From Candidatus Kryptonium thompsonii (lineage in GTDB: Bacteria > Bacteroidota > Ignavibacteria > Kryptoniales > Kryptoniaceae), in NCBI GenBank assembly GCA_001442925.1, contig LDXX01000003.1:1-64000 (forward strand): 64,000 bases of DNA, written 5' to 3'. The notes below the pieces were generated by a model. It made no database searches, had not been told where the DNA came from, and worked only from the letters and a program-made list of their open reading frames with translations. Positions 20,446 to 31,412 of this stretch are shown here, in pieces (within the stretch, counting starts at the first letter, position 1; every line of letters begins with the position of its first letter). Made by a program: the position numbers and the translations under genes.

Positions 20446-22066
20446 TGTTCACTTTTTTATTTAGTTTTAAATTTCTTAAAACTTCATTGAAGTTTTTTAT
20501 TGAAACATCCGCGTAATTCATTAACTCATTTTTATCCAGAGTAGTTTCAACTCCAACAGCAAGCATATCTGCGTTTTTGGCAGCAATTAAACCAGCGATT
20601 GAATCTTCAAAGACAATGCATTCTCGAGGCTTGCACCCGAGTTTTTGCCCTGCAAGAATAAAAATATCGGGTGCTGGTTTTCCATGTTTAACATCCTTTG
20701 ATGTAACAACAACATCAAAAAGACCATGTAGGTTTAGTTCGCTAAATATAAGTTCAACATTTTCATCGGGTGCTGATGTTGCAAGGGCGATTTTTATACT
20801 ATTTTCTTTCAAAATCCTTATAAACTCAATCACTCCATCAACAGTTTTCAAATTCCCAACCGCTATCTTCCTGAAAATTCTATCGACCTCAATTCCAATA
20901 TATCTTGCTTCTTCCTCTGTTATTTTCCCATTGAATAAAATTTTGGCGCTTTCCTCACCCCTTCTTCCAAAGATGATCTTTTTAAACTCTTCATCGCTTA
21001 AACTATATCCAAACCTTGCGCATATTTCACCCCACGATTGACGATGCAGTTTAAAAGTATCTGCTATCACACCATCAAGGTCAAATATAGCGCATTTGAA
21101 ATCAAGATTTAAAAGTTTTTGCAAAGCCAGATTTTTAATTGCATTTTTTACATTTCGCATAAAGCCATGAAATTTTGCTCTTTTTATCGGACTTAATTTG
21201 TAAAGTGATTTAAAACTTTCTTCGTTTAATTTTGAAAGTTCAAACAAGTCTGGATTAATGTTATGATCGAAAGCTTTGAATTCGGTGATGTTTGTCTCCT
21301 TTTGAAATTTCAAATTCCATGGGCAAACTTCTTGGCAAATATCACAACCAAAGATTAAATTTTCAAATTTATTCGCTATGTGCTCTGGGAAGAGATCACC
21401 TTTATACTCAATCGTCCAGTATGAAATGCATTTGTTCGAATCGAGAACATAGGGCTCAACTATCGCTTCAGTTGGACATGCGTCAATGCATCTTGTACAT
21501 TTTCCGCAGAAGTCGGCTATTGGTTCATCATAAATGAGTTCGAGGTCACAGATTATCTCACCGAGAAAAACCCATGAACCAAATTCTCTTGTTATCAGAT
21601 TTGTATGTTTACCAATCCAGCCAAGTCCCGCTCTCATAGCCCAAACTTTTTCCATCACAGGTCCAGTGTCAACATAAATTTTCGCTTTTACATCTGGGAC
21701 AATTTGACGAATAAAGTCGAGTAATTTTTCAAGTTTCAATTTTAAGATAATGTGATAATCTTGACCAAGTGCGTAAATTGAAATTCGTCCTTGGTGAGGT
21801 TCAGCGGGCGGAATTTTTTGAAAATAATTGAGGGCTACTGAAATGATCGACTTTGCTTCAGGTAAAATTTCTTTTGGATTTGTTCTTTTGTCAAAATTTT
21901 TTCCCATCCAGTTCATATCGGCGTGAAATTTCCTTTCAAGCCAGTTTGAAAGTTTGACGCTTTCCTGTTCAAGTTCTTCAACCCTTGCAATTCCAACTTT
22001 TGAAAAGCCAATTTCAATTGCTTTCCGTTTTATTTCTTGTGTCAGCTCATGTTTGTTCATCTTCAA
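20432..22066 (-). CDS. queG: Fusion: epoxyqueuosine reductase QueG + HAD-family phosphatase/mutase
   Basis: Residues 1 to about 310 are QueG, which reduces epoxyqueuosine to queuosine in tRNA. The substrate/cobalamin region is visible ([25 protein letters not shown]), as are two ferredoxin clusters ([12 protein letters not shown] and [10 protein letters not shown]). From about residue 325 a HAD domain of the beta-phosphoglucomutase type begins: [30 protein letters not shown] and [12 protein letters not shown]. The frame is continuous with no stop or shift, so this is a true fusion as sequenced. The C-terminal QueG HEAT-like part appears shortened. It overlaps both neighbours by 14-20 bp. Confidence 0.92.
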   Translation of the reverse strand: MKMNKHELTQEIKRKAIEIGFSKVGIARVEELEQESVKLSNWLERKFHADMNWMGKNFDKRTNPKEILPEAKSIISVALNYFQKIPPAEPHQGRISIYALGQDYHIILKLKLEKLLDFIRQIVPDVKAKIYVDTGPVMEKVWAMRAGLGWIGKHTNLITREFGSWVFLGEIICDLELIYDEPIADFCGKCTRCIDACPTEAIVEPYVLDSNKCISYWTIEYKGDLFPEHIANKFENLIFGCDICQEVCPWNLKFQKETNITEFKAFDHNINPDLFELSKLNEESFKSLYKLSPIKRAKFHGFMRNVKNAIKNLALQKLLNLDFKCAIFDLDGVIADTFKLHRQSWGEICARFGYSLSDEEFKKIIFGRRGEESAKILFNGKITEEEARYIGIEVDRIFRKIAVGNLKTVDGVIEFIRILKENSIKIALATSAPDENVELIFSELNLHGLFDVVVTSKDVKHGKPAPDIFILAGQKLGCKPRECIVFEDSIAGLIAAKNADMLAVGVETTLDKNELMNYADVSIKNFNEVLRNLKLNKKVNNATN

Positions 22067-22373
22067 TTTTTATCCATATCTCGTCATTTTTAATTAAAAC
22101 TTCAAAAGTTTTCAATCTTCCTGAACCATAGACTGGTTTACCTGTTTTTATCTCGAATGTCCATCCGTGCATTGGGCAGATTATTTTTTCGGCTTCGATT
22201 ATAGCATCTGTTCCATTTACTATCTTTGTATGCTGGTGTGGGCATATGTTTGACAAGGCAAAAAATTCTGAGTTTAAATTTACAATGGCAATTTCTTGTT
22301 GATCTATTTTAAATGACTTTGCTTTTCCTGGTTTAACTTCCGAAATTTTGCAAAGTTTTATTTCTTTTGGCAT
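22047..22373 (-). CDS. Rieske [2Fe-2S] ferredoxin-like protein
   Basis: A 108-residue soluble Rieske protein. The cluster ligands are C44 and H46 (CPHQH) and C66 and H69 (CPMHGW). There is no TM anchor or signal, so it resembles NirD or dioxygenase ferredoxin components rather than bc1 Rieske proteins. Its position as first gene of the Rieske-queG-trxB run suggests electron transfer, but no partner enzyme is evident. It overlaps queG by 20 bp. Confidence 0.9.
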   Translation of the reverse strand: MPKEIKLCKISEVKPGKAKSFKIDQQEIAIVNLNSEFFALSNICPHQHTKIVNGTDAIIEAEKIICPMHGWTFEIKTGKPVYGSGRLKTFEVLIKNDEIWIKIEDEQT

Positions 22374-22434
22374 ATTAGTAAAGACTTTTTGATTAAATTT
22401 AGGTTTAAAAGTTTAAAAATTAAAAAATGAAACA

Positions 22435-25047
22435 GTGCGGGTTAAGCCCGAATTTAAGATAAATTTTGAGGAAATTAAAAAATTTCGCAGAGAAGGGAAA
22501 AGTGCATTTGAGATAACCAAGACGCTGACCCAAGGGCTTGATTCTTTTATCATTTCATTATGTGATGAGCTTGGTTTTAATGAATCTTTTGCCATTATTG
22601 CAACGGGGGGATATGGACGGGTTGAGCTTTGCCCGAAGTCAGATGTCGATATAATGTTTTTAGCTGAGTCGAAGGATAAAAAAATTGAGAGCTTCGCCGT
22701 TGAATTTTTCCAGCATTTGTGGGATGTTAATTTCAACATTGGGCATAGCTACAGAAGCATTGATGAATGTCTTGAACTTTTGGAGTCCGATATAGAATCG
22801 TGGGCGTCCCTTCTTGAGTCGAGATTTATTTGCGGGGATAAAAATTTATACGATTTCTTCGTTCGGAGGTTGAAGGAGAAATCGCTTGGCGGAGGTTCGC
22901 TTGACTTTATCAAGGCAATAATTGATGGAAACAAACTGAGGCATCAAAAGTATGGGGATACATCAAATCTTCTTGAACCTAATATTAAGAAAAGTGCGGG
23001 GGGATTAAGGGATTTACATACATTGTTATGGCTTTTGAAAAGCACCGATCCCGACTTTTGGAATTTGCGAGATGATCAGTCGATGTGTAAAGGAATGCTT
23101 GAGTTGATGTTTGAGAAGAGCATGATCTCCGAAGAGAAGTTTTTTGCAGTTGTCGATGCTTTTGAATTTCTGTTGTGGACGAGGATAATGCTTCACCTTG
23201 TCACGGAGGGGATTACAGATGTGCTTGATTTTAATATTAAAGAGAGGGTTGCACTTGAGCTTGGGTATCGTGATGAGTTTGATAAAAAAGCGGTTGAAAT
23301 TTTTATGCGTGATTATTATTTGAGGGCGAGGGAGATTTTAATGTTTAATAAAATTTTTGTGATGGGTTTTGAGGAACGTTTCAAACCTGGGTGGACAGGT
23401 GAAGTTGAATTGCTTGATCAAAATTTTTCAATTTATGATGGGCGTGCGATAGCTCTTAACTCATATAGAGAGTTTTTGACGACGGAGGAAATTTTTAGGG
23501 CTTTCTTGTATAAATGTAAAACTGGTGCAGATTTTGATGAAAATTTGAAGCGAACAATTATAAATAGTGCAAGTAAGGTTAGTTTTACAAATGATGTGGA
23601 GGTAAACAAAATTTTTCTTGAAATTTTGAACTCTAAATCTGGGGTGGCTTCGGCACTTAAACTGATGCATGAATTTGAGATCTTGGGAAGATATATTCCT
23701 GAGTTTGGTAAATTGACCGGTTTATATCAGCACAATCGTTATCATTATTTCACAGTTGACGAGCACACTTTAAAAGCTGTTGAAAATGCAGAAAGGCTTG
23801 GCGATGCGGATTCAAGGCTTGGCGAGATCTTTAGAAACCTTGAAAGGAGGGACATTCTTTATTTGGCTATTTTATTTCACGACGCTGGCAAAGCTGTTAA
23901 GGTTGAGGGACATAGCGACATCGGAGCAGAGCTTGCGAGAGATTTTTTGATGCGGATAAATTTTGATGCTGTTGATGATGTCTGTTTTCTTGTTAAAAAT
24001 CATCTTTTAATGGAGCAAGTTGCATTTAGACGGAATTTTTATGAGCCTGAAACATTATATCATTTTGCTTCGAACTTTAAAACGAAGGAACAACTTGATA
24101 TGCTTTACATTTTGACCTATGCAGATCTTTCTGCTGTTAATCCAGAGGTATGGACAAGTTGGAAATCCCAGCTTCTTGAGGAACTATATCTTTTTGCCGA
24201 GCCAATAGTTGAAAATAGATTGACGCTTGAAGAAGTTTATCTAATGATTGAGGAAAGGGCAAACAGGAGAATTGAGTCGATCATTTTATCTCTCTCTGAG
24301 AAAATATCTCGCGAGATGGTCGAAAATCATTTTGAAAGTTTGATCGAGGATGGCTCTTATTTGAATGTTTTCTCTGATATTGAGATAGGTGAGCATATAA
24401 GGTCGATTTCCGAATACGGCGGTAAAAAAGTTGATGTTATCTTTTCCCATAAGGATGGGTATACTGAGGTGACCGTGATAACGAGGGATGCTCCTTTCGT
24501 CCTTGCTAAGATTTGTGGGGTTTTATCCGCAAATGATGCGAATATATTTGACGCTAAGATATTTACGCGAAAGGATGGGATTGTAATTGATAAGTTTAGG
24601 GTTTTTGATTACATATCGGGTGATGAGCTCACTGCAGGGCAATGTGAAAAAATTAAGCAAGATCTCGAAGATGTTTTCTACGACAGGATAAATTTTGACG
24701 AACTTTTTGAAAAACATAGGAGAAGGTGGAAGAGAAAAATTGAGAACGTCAGAAAAAATGTTAAGATAGCGGTTGAATTTGAGGATTCGAAAGATTATAC
24801 GATAATTGATGTCTTCGCTCCAGATTCGCTTGGTTTTTTATATAAGGTTTCGCGAAAAATTTCGGAATTGGGGTTGAATATTTATTTCGCAAAAATTGCA
24901 ACTCGAACGGATGGCATTGTTGACTCGTTTTATGTCCTTGATTTCAACGGAAATAAGATAACCGATGAGAACATGAAGGAAAAAATCAGAAATGAAATCT
25001 TGGCTGTGATCTATGAGCTTAACAATTTAAAACTAACTTTGGAGTAG
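22435..25047 (+). CDS. glnD: [Protein-PII] uridylyltransferase/uridylyl-removing enzyme
   Basis: Senses glutamine and uridylylates or deuridylylates PII proteins. The 870 residues hold a nucleotidyltransferase domain (GGYGRVELCPKSDVDIMFL), an HD hydrolase domain (ILFHDAGKAVKVEGHSDIG), and two C-terminal ACT domains starting near VTVITRDAPFVLAK and IIDVFAPDSLGFLYKV. The start is a GTG; a nearby ATG at 22427 is in another frame and closes after 11 codons. No glnB or glnA is in the window. It is followed after 2 bp by an unknown gene. Confidence 0.94.
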   Translation: MRVKPEFKINFEEIKKFRREGKSAFEITKTLTQGLDSFIISLCDELGFNESFAIIATGGYGRVELCPKSDVDIMFLAESKDKKIESFAVEFFQHLWDVNFNIGHSYRSIDECLELLESDIESWASLLESRFICGDKNLYDFFVRRLKEKSLGGGSLDFIKAIIDGNKLRHQKYGDTSNLLEPNIKKSAGGLRDLHTLLWLLKSTDPDFWNLRDDQSMCKGMLELMFEKSMISEEKFFAVVDAFEFLLWTRIMLHLVTEGITDVLDFNIKERVALELGYRDEFDKKAVEIFMRDYYLRAREILMFNKIFVMGFEERFKPGWTGEVELLDQNFSIYDGRAIALNSYREFLTTEEIFRAFLYKCKTGADFDENLKRTIINSASKVSFTNDVEVNKIFLEILNSKSGVASALKLMHEFEILGRYIPEFGKLTGLYQHNRYHYFTVDEHTLKAVENAERLGDADSRLGEIFRNLERRDILYLAILFHDAGKAVKVEGHSDIGAELARDFLMRINFDAVDDVCFLVKNHLLMEQVAFRRNFYEPETLYHFASNFKTKEQLDMLYILTYADLSAVNPEVWTSWKSQLLEELYLFAEPIVENRLTLEEVYLMIEERANRRIESIILSLSEKISREMVENHFESLIEDGSYLNVFSDIEIGEHIRSISEYGGKKVDVIFSHKDGYTEVTVITRDAPFVLAKICGVLSANDANIFDAKIFTRKDGIVIDKFRVFDYISGDELTAGQCEKIKQDLEDVFYDRINFDELFEKHRRRWKRKIENVRKNVKIAVEFEDSKDYTIIDVFAPDSLGFLYKVSRKISELGLNIYFAKIATRTDGIVDSFYVLDFNGNKITDENMKEKIRNEILAVIYELNNLKLTLE

Positions 25048-25049
25048 AA

Positions 25050-25955
25050 ATGAGACAGAGATTGATTGATATGATAGAGGCAGAATTGACGAAGCCGAGA
25101 CAAATTACAGAGCAAGTGCTGGATAACATTCTATCTCACTATTCATATACGCTTGATCAAATTGATAAATTTTTCGCTGAGGAGATCGCAAATCTTGAGG
25201 ATTACGAGATTGATATTCTTTTTTCGCCGATTTTCACGCCAAAGGTTCAAGATAAAGCGATGTTTTCAAAAATTCTTGATGAAATTGAAGTTGACAAAGA
25301 TGGGATTGATGAAATCGTGAGGGAACTTGAAAAGAGAAATTTAAAGGCAAATTTATATGTGGTTTTGAGGAACGGGGATGAATTTTATGAGAAAAGGTTT
25401 TCAATTCCGCTTAACAGTGTAAATTTAAAAAGATATGTCAAGCTTTTAAATCTTGATTGCAAACCATCGAAAGAATTTTCAAAGATGATTGAAACCACAT
25501 TTAAGGATAAAAGCGATGAGGTTAAGGCAATTTTGCGAGATGAATTTTGGAAGGAGGAGTGGCGTGAGGAGTTTTTAAAGGCATACCTTGTCTATGTTTC
25601 GAATCAAGGTGATGCGTCACTTGAAAAGTTTGAATTGCTTTTAAAAATTTTAAGAGGAAATCCAACTGCATCGAGCATATATGAAATTTATGAGTTGATT
25701 TCAGATGTAATTCAATTGACAGAAATTCAGGTAAATGTTTTAAAGACAGGGCGAAGACAGTTTTTCAATGATATGATTGAGCAATCTTATAGGGAGGAAG
25801 GGACAGATAAGAGACCACAGAGCGAAGAGGAACTGAGAAAAAGAGAAAGCGAACTTCTGTATTATCTTGAACTTAGAGATGAAATCGGCTATATAATTGA
25901 AAATATGAAAGAGTTTTTGACTATTAACACAGCCAGAAGATTTGCGAGAATTTAA
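25050..25955 (+). CDS. Uncharacterised protein coupled to glnD
   Basis: A 301-residue, charged, mostly helical soluble protein that I do not recognise. No signal peptide, TM helix or cysteine cluster is seen. It begins 2 bp after the glnD stop, so it is almost surely translated with it, which makes a link to nitrogen signalling possible but unproven. Landmarks are SHYSYTLDQIDKFFAEE near the start and a charged C-terminal helical stretch ending FLTINTARRFARI. Confidence 0.75.
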   Translation: MRQRLIDMIEAELTKPRQITEQVLDNILSHYSYTLDQIDKFFAEEIANLEDYEIDILFSPIFTPKVQDKAMFSKILDEIEVDKDGIDEIVRELEKRNLKANLYVVLRNGDEFYEKRFSIPLNSVNLKRYVKLLNLDCKPSKEFSKMIETTFKDKSDEVKAILRDEFWKEEWREEFLKAYLVYVSNQGDASLEKFELLLKILRGNPTASSIYEIYELISDVIQLTEIQVNVLKTGRRQFFNDMIEQSYREEGTDKRPQSEEELRKRESELLYYLELRDEIGYIIENMKEFLTINTARRFARI

Positions 25956-25975
25956 AAATTAAGTGCGAAGTGCAT

Positions 25976-26986
25976 ATGTTTGTTCCGTCTTATGTTAAGT
26001 TATATAAAACAGGTGAGTTAAAAAGGCGAGTTGAAATACTTGAGTCAATGCTTGAGAAGTGCAATATATGTCCACATAATTGTGGTGTTAATAGATTGAG
26101 GGATGAGATCGGAAGGTGTTACTCTAGGTATAAACCAATTGTTTCAGCCTATGTTCCGCATTTTGGTGAGGAACCTATACTTGTTGGTGTGAACGGGGCT
26201 GGCAATATATTTTTTGGTAACTGCAATTTACGGTGTGTGTATTGTCAAAATTATCAAATAAGTCAGAATTGGAAAGTTGAGATAAAAAATGAGGTTACAT
26301 TTGAACGGCTTGCTGAGATAATGCTTGAACTTCAGGACAAGGGATGTCACAACATTGGGCTTGTTTCACCAACTCATTTTGTTCCGCAGATTGTTAAAGC
26401 ACTTTATATCGCCGTTGAAAATGGTTTGAGATTACCACTTGTATATAACACGAACGCATATGATTCGGTTGAGGTTTTAAGGCTGCTTGAAGGTATAATT
26501 GATATTTATCTTCCAGATATAAAGTATAGCAGTGATGAGATGGCGTGGAAGTATTCAAAGATACCGAACTATGTTAAGTTTTCAAGGATGGCGATAAAGG
26601 AAATGTTTCGTCAGGTTGGAAGCGATCTTGTCGTTGAGGATGGTGTTTTAAAACGGGGTTTGATAATAAGGCATTTAATTTTACCGAATGACATCGCAGG
26701 AAGTGAAGAATCGTTGAGATGGATTGCCGAAGAGTTGGGGAAAGATGTAGCGCTGAGCATTATGTCTCAGTATTATCCAACAAATAAAGCTTTTCAATAT
26801 CCATTGATATCACGGAAGATAATGTTTAGTGAATACATTGCTGTTCTTGAACTTCTTGATAAGTTTGGCTTTGAAAATGGTTGGATTCAAGATTTTGATG
26901 AATCTCCAGATTTTTATCGTCCAGATTTTTCGGACAGGGAAGAGCCTTTTAAGGATAGACTTAAGGTTAGAAGTACGACGGGTTAA
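25976..26986 (+). CDS. PflX-type radical SAM protein (PFL-activase homolog)
   Basis: Radical SAM enzyme of the COG1313/PflX type. The SAM-binding cluster motif is C-x3-C-x2-C in NCNLRCVYCQNYQIS. An additional N-terminal cysteine set, CNICPHNCGVNR with a later GRCYSR, is characteristic of the group. The substrate is unknown for the family. The frame can start at GTG 25970 or ATG 25976; the ATG is chosen here. No pyruvate formate-lyase or glycyl-radical enzyme lies nearby. It is followed by korAB after about 96 bp. Confidence 0.88.
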   Translation: MFVPSYVKLYKTGELKRRVEILESMLEKCNICPHNCGVNRLRDEIGRCYSRYKPIVSAYVPHFGEEPILVGVNGAGNIFFGNCNLRCVYCQNYQISQNWKVEIKNEVTFERLAEIMLELQDKGCHNIGLVSPTHFVPQIVKALYIAVENGLRLPLVYNTNAYDSVEVLRLLEGIIDIYLPDIKYSSDEMAWKYSKIPNYVKFSRMAIKEMFRQVGSDLVVEDGVLKRGLIIRHLILPNDIAGSEESLRWIAEELGKDVALSIMSQYYPTNKAFQYPLISRKIMFSEYIAVLELLDKFGFENGWIQDFDESPDFYRPDFSDREEPFKDRLKVRSTTG

Positions 26987-27082
26987 GATTGGATTGTTGC
27001 TTTGAAACTTTGGATTGTGTCTATTTGTTATATTTGTTTAGAATATGTCTAAATCTAAAATTAAATTGGAGAAAAAACGAAG

Positions 27083-29999
<2,917 letters not shown>

Positions 30000-30012
30000 G
30001 CCATGAGAAAAA

Positions 30013-30044
30013 TTTGTTTTTTTGAATTTTAATTGGTATATTTT
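30013..30044 (+). promoter_or_regulatory. Predicted promoter downstream of korB
   Basis: TTTG at 30013-30016 is followed after 20 bases by TATATTTT at 30037-30044. It begins 13 bp after the korB stop and would start a transcript near 30050 that ends at the hairpin at 30158-30186. Confidence 0.5.
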
Positions 30045-30049
30045 TAAAA

Positions 30050-30186
30050 CAAAGATAAAGAAAAACAACTTTTGAAAGTTAATTTTGGAGGCTGAGCCGG
30101 AAAAAATAGGAGGGTTTACCTCAGTTGTGTTGGCGTGCAAGATTATGGAACTTATAGAAAGTGCACTCGAAAGGGTGCACTTTTTT
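30050..30186 (+). ncRNA. Candidate small RNA or 5' leader, unassigned
   Basis: About 135 nt lie between a predicted promoter and a strong intrinsic terminator, with no open frame of note. The stretch contains GGAGGCTGAGCCGG and GGAGGGTTTACCTCAG. CTGAG near 30092 can pair with CTCAG near 30120, and GAGG can pair with CCTC around the loop. I compared it mentally with SRP RNA, tmRNA and common riboswitches and saw no match. It could be an independent sRNA or an attenuator for the zinc-ribbon gene. Confidence 0.4.
30158..30186 (+). terminator. Intrinsic terminator upstream of the zinc-ribbon gene
   Basis: AAAGTGCAC (30158-30166) pairs with GTGCACTTT (30175-30183) around an 8-nt loop, and the T-run continues to 30186. 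It ends either the korAB transcript or the small RNA. Confidence 0.9.
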
Positions 30187-30223
30187 ATTAATAATAAAAA
30201 AATTAATTAAAGAGGTTGTGGTA

Positions 30224-30970
30224 TTGAAAAGTAAACTTATCGCACTTTACCGGCTTCAAATAATTGATAGTAAGCTTGATGAAATAGCGGGAAGGCGTGG
30301 CGATCTGCCAGCGGAAATTTCTTCGTTGAGCGAAGAAGTCGAAAGGATTGAGGAGGAACTAAGGCGGGCGAAAGATTCACTTAAGAATGTGATTGAAGCA
30401 ATTGATAGTGTGGATTCTGACATAAGTATGCTTAAGGAGAATATAAAAAAGTGGAAGAAGCAGCTAACTCAGGTTAAGTCAAATCGCGAATATGATGCTC
30501 TTCAAAAGCAGATTGGGGAGGCGAACGAGAGGATAGAAGAGCTTACGGAAAGAAGAGGGCAATTTGTTAAGCAACAAGGCGAGCTTGAAGAAACGATAAA
30601 GGACTACGAGAAGGAGCTTAAGAAGTTACGCGAGGAGCTTGAACAAAAACAATTGGAACTTGAGGAGATCGACGCTGAGATAAAAGATGAGGAGCAGAAG
30701 CTTTTTAAAATTCGCGAGAAATTTGTAAAAGATGTTGATGCGATACTTTTGAGGAGATATCAAAGGGTAAGGGATTCACTTGGGACGTTAGCGGTTGTTC
30801 CAGTTAATAATGAGACGTGCGGAGGTTGTGGCGCTAAGATTCCCGCTCAGCGTGTTGTTGAGATATGGCAAAATAATAAGATTTATACTTGTGAATCGTG
30901 TGGTAGGATTTTGATCTCGAGCGAGATCTATAACGATGCGATGAATAGTATTAAAGTGAGCATTAAGTAA
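30224..30970 (+). CDS. Coiled-coil protein with C-terminal C4 zinc ribbon (DUF164-like)
   Basis: About 248 residues. A long two-strand coiled coil (roughly residues 10-185, rich in Glu, Lys and Leu) is followed by a zinc ribbon with CGGCGAKIPAQRV and CESCGRIL. This is the widespread zf-RING_7/DUF164 family of unknown role, possibly nucleic-acid binding. The frame extends up to 30161, but that part lies inside the terminator hairpin. The TTG at 30224, with AGAGG eight bases before it, is the likely start. The stop is one base from the RNase P RNA. Confidence 0.85.
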   Translation: MKSKLIALYRLQIIDSKLDEIAGRRGDLPAEISSLSEEVERIEEELRRAKDSLKNVIEAIDSVDSDISMLKENIKKWKKQLTQVKSNREYDALQKQIGEANERIEELTERRGQFVKQQGELEETIKDYEKELKKLREELEQKQLELEEIDAEIKDEEQKLFKIREKFVKDVDAILLRRYQRVRDSLGTLAVVPVNNETCGGCGAKIPAQRVVEIWQNNKIYTCESCGRILISSEIYNDAMNSIKVSIK

Positions 30971-30971
30971 C

Positions 30972-31386
30972 CTGGTGTGGGTCGGGCAGTTGCTCTTCCG
31001 TCGTTGATGACGGAAGGGAGGAAAGTCCAAACTTCTTAGGGCGGTAAGTTCCGAGCAATCGGAAATTCCAGTGGCTAAATCCGCTGGAAATGGAAAGTGC
31101 CACAGAAAACATACCGCCCCAACCTTTTAGGTTGGGGTAAGGGTGAAAAGGTGGGGTAAGAGCCCACCGTCCCGATAGTGATATCGGGAGCAGGGCAAAC
31201 CCCTTATGAAGCAAGACCAAATAGGAGAGGACCTCTGTTCAGTAATGAACGGAGCCGAGATTGCCCGTCTCGGCTTTGCTCCCTAAGGAGCAAAGGACTC
31301 TCGGGTGGGTCGCATAAGAGAAATAACTGCCACTTCCCATCTTAAAGGATGGGAGGGACAGAATTTGGCTTATAGACCCACACCAG
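30972..31386 (+). ncRNA. rnpB: RNase P RNA, bacterial type
   Basis: The catalytic RNA that matures tRNA 5' ends. The outer helix P1 pairs CTGGTGTGGGTC (30972-30983) with GACCCACACCAG (31375-31386). The universal core is present as GAGGAAAGTCC (31018-31028), the AGTGCCACAGAAAACATA region from 31096, and ACAGAATTTGGCTTATAG near the 3' end. Several extra hairpins, such as CCCCAACC...GGTTGGGG near 31117-31137, bring the length to about 415 nt. Six T residues after P1 probably end transcription. It starts one base after the zinc-ribbon stop codon. Confidence 0.97.
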
Positions 31387-31412
31387 TTTTTTGAAAATAA
31401 AAATAAACTTCG

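Noticed and set aside
27029-27036. TATATTTG upstream of korA as a full promoter
   Set aside because: It matches TAnnTTTG, but the upstream TTTG boxes lie 16 and 24 bases away rather than 19-21.
30050-30160. SRP RNA, tmRNA or a known riboswitch in the korB-downstream region
   Set aside because: The SRP apical motif and tmRNA tag features are absent, and no riboswitch core that I know is present. It is left as an unassigned candidate RNA.
30161-30223. Extended N-terminus of the zinc-ribbon protein starting at GTG 30161
   Set aside because: The extra codons fall inside a strong terminator hairpin, and the added residues do not fit the family.
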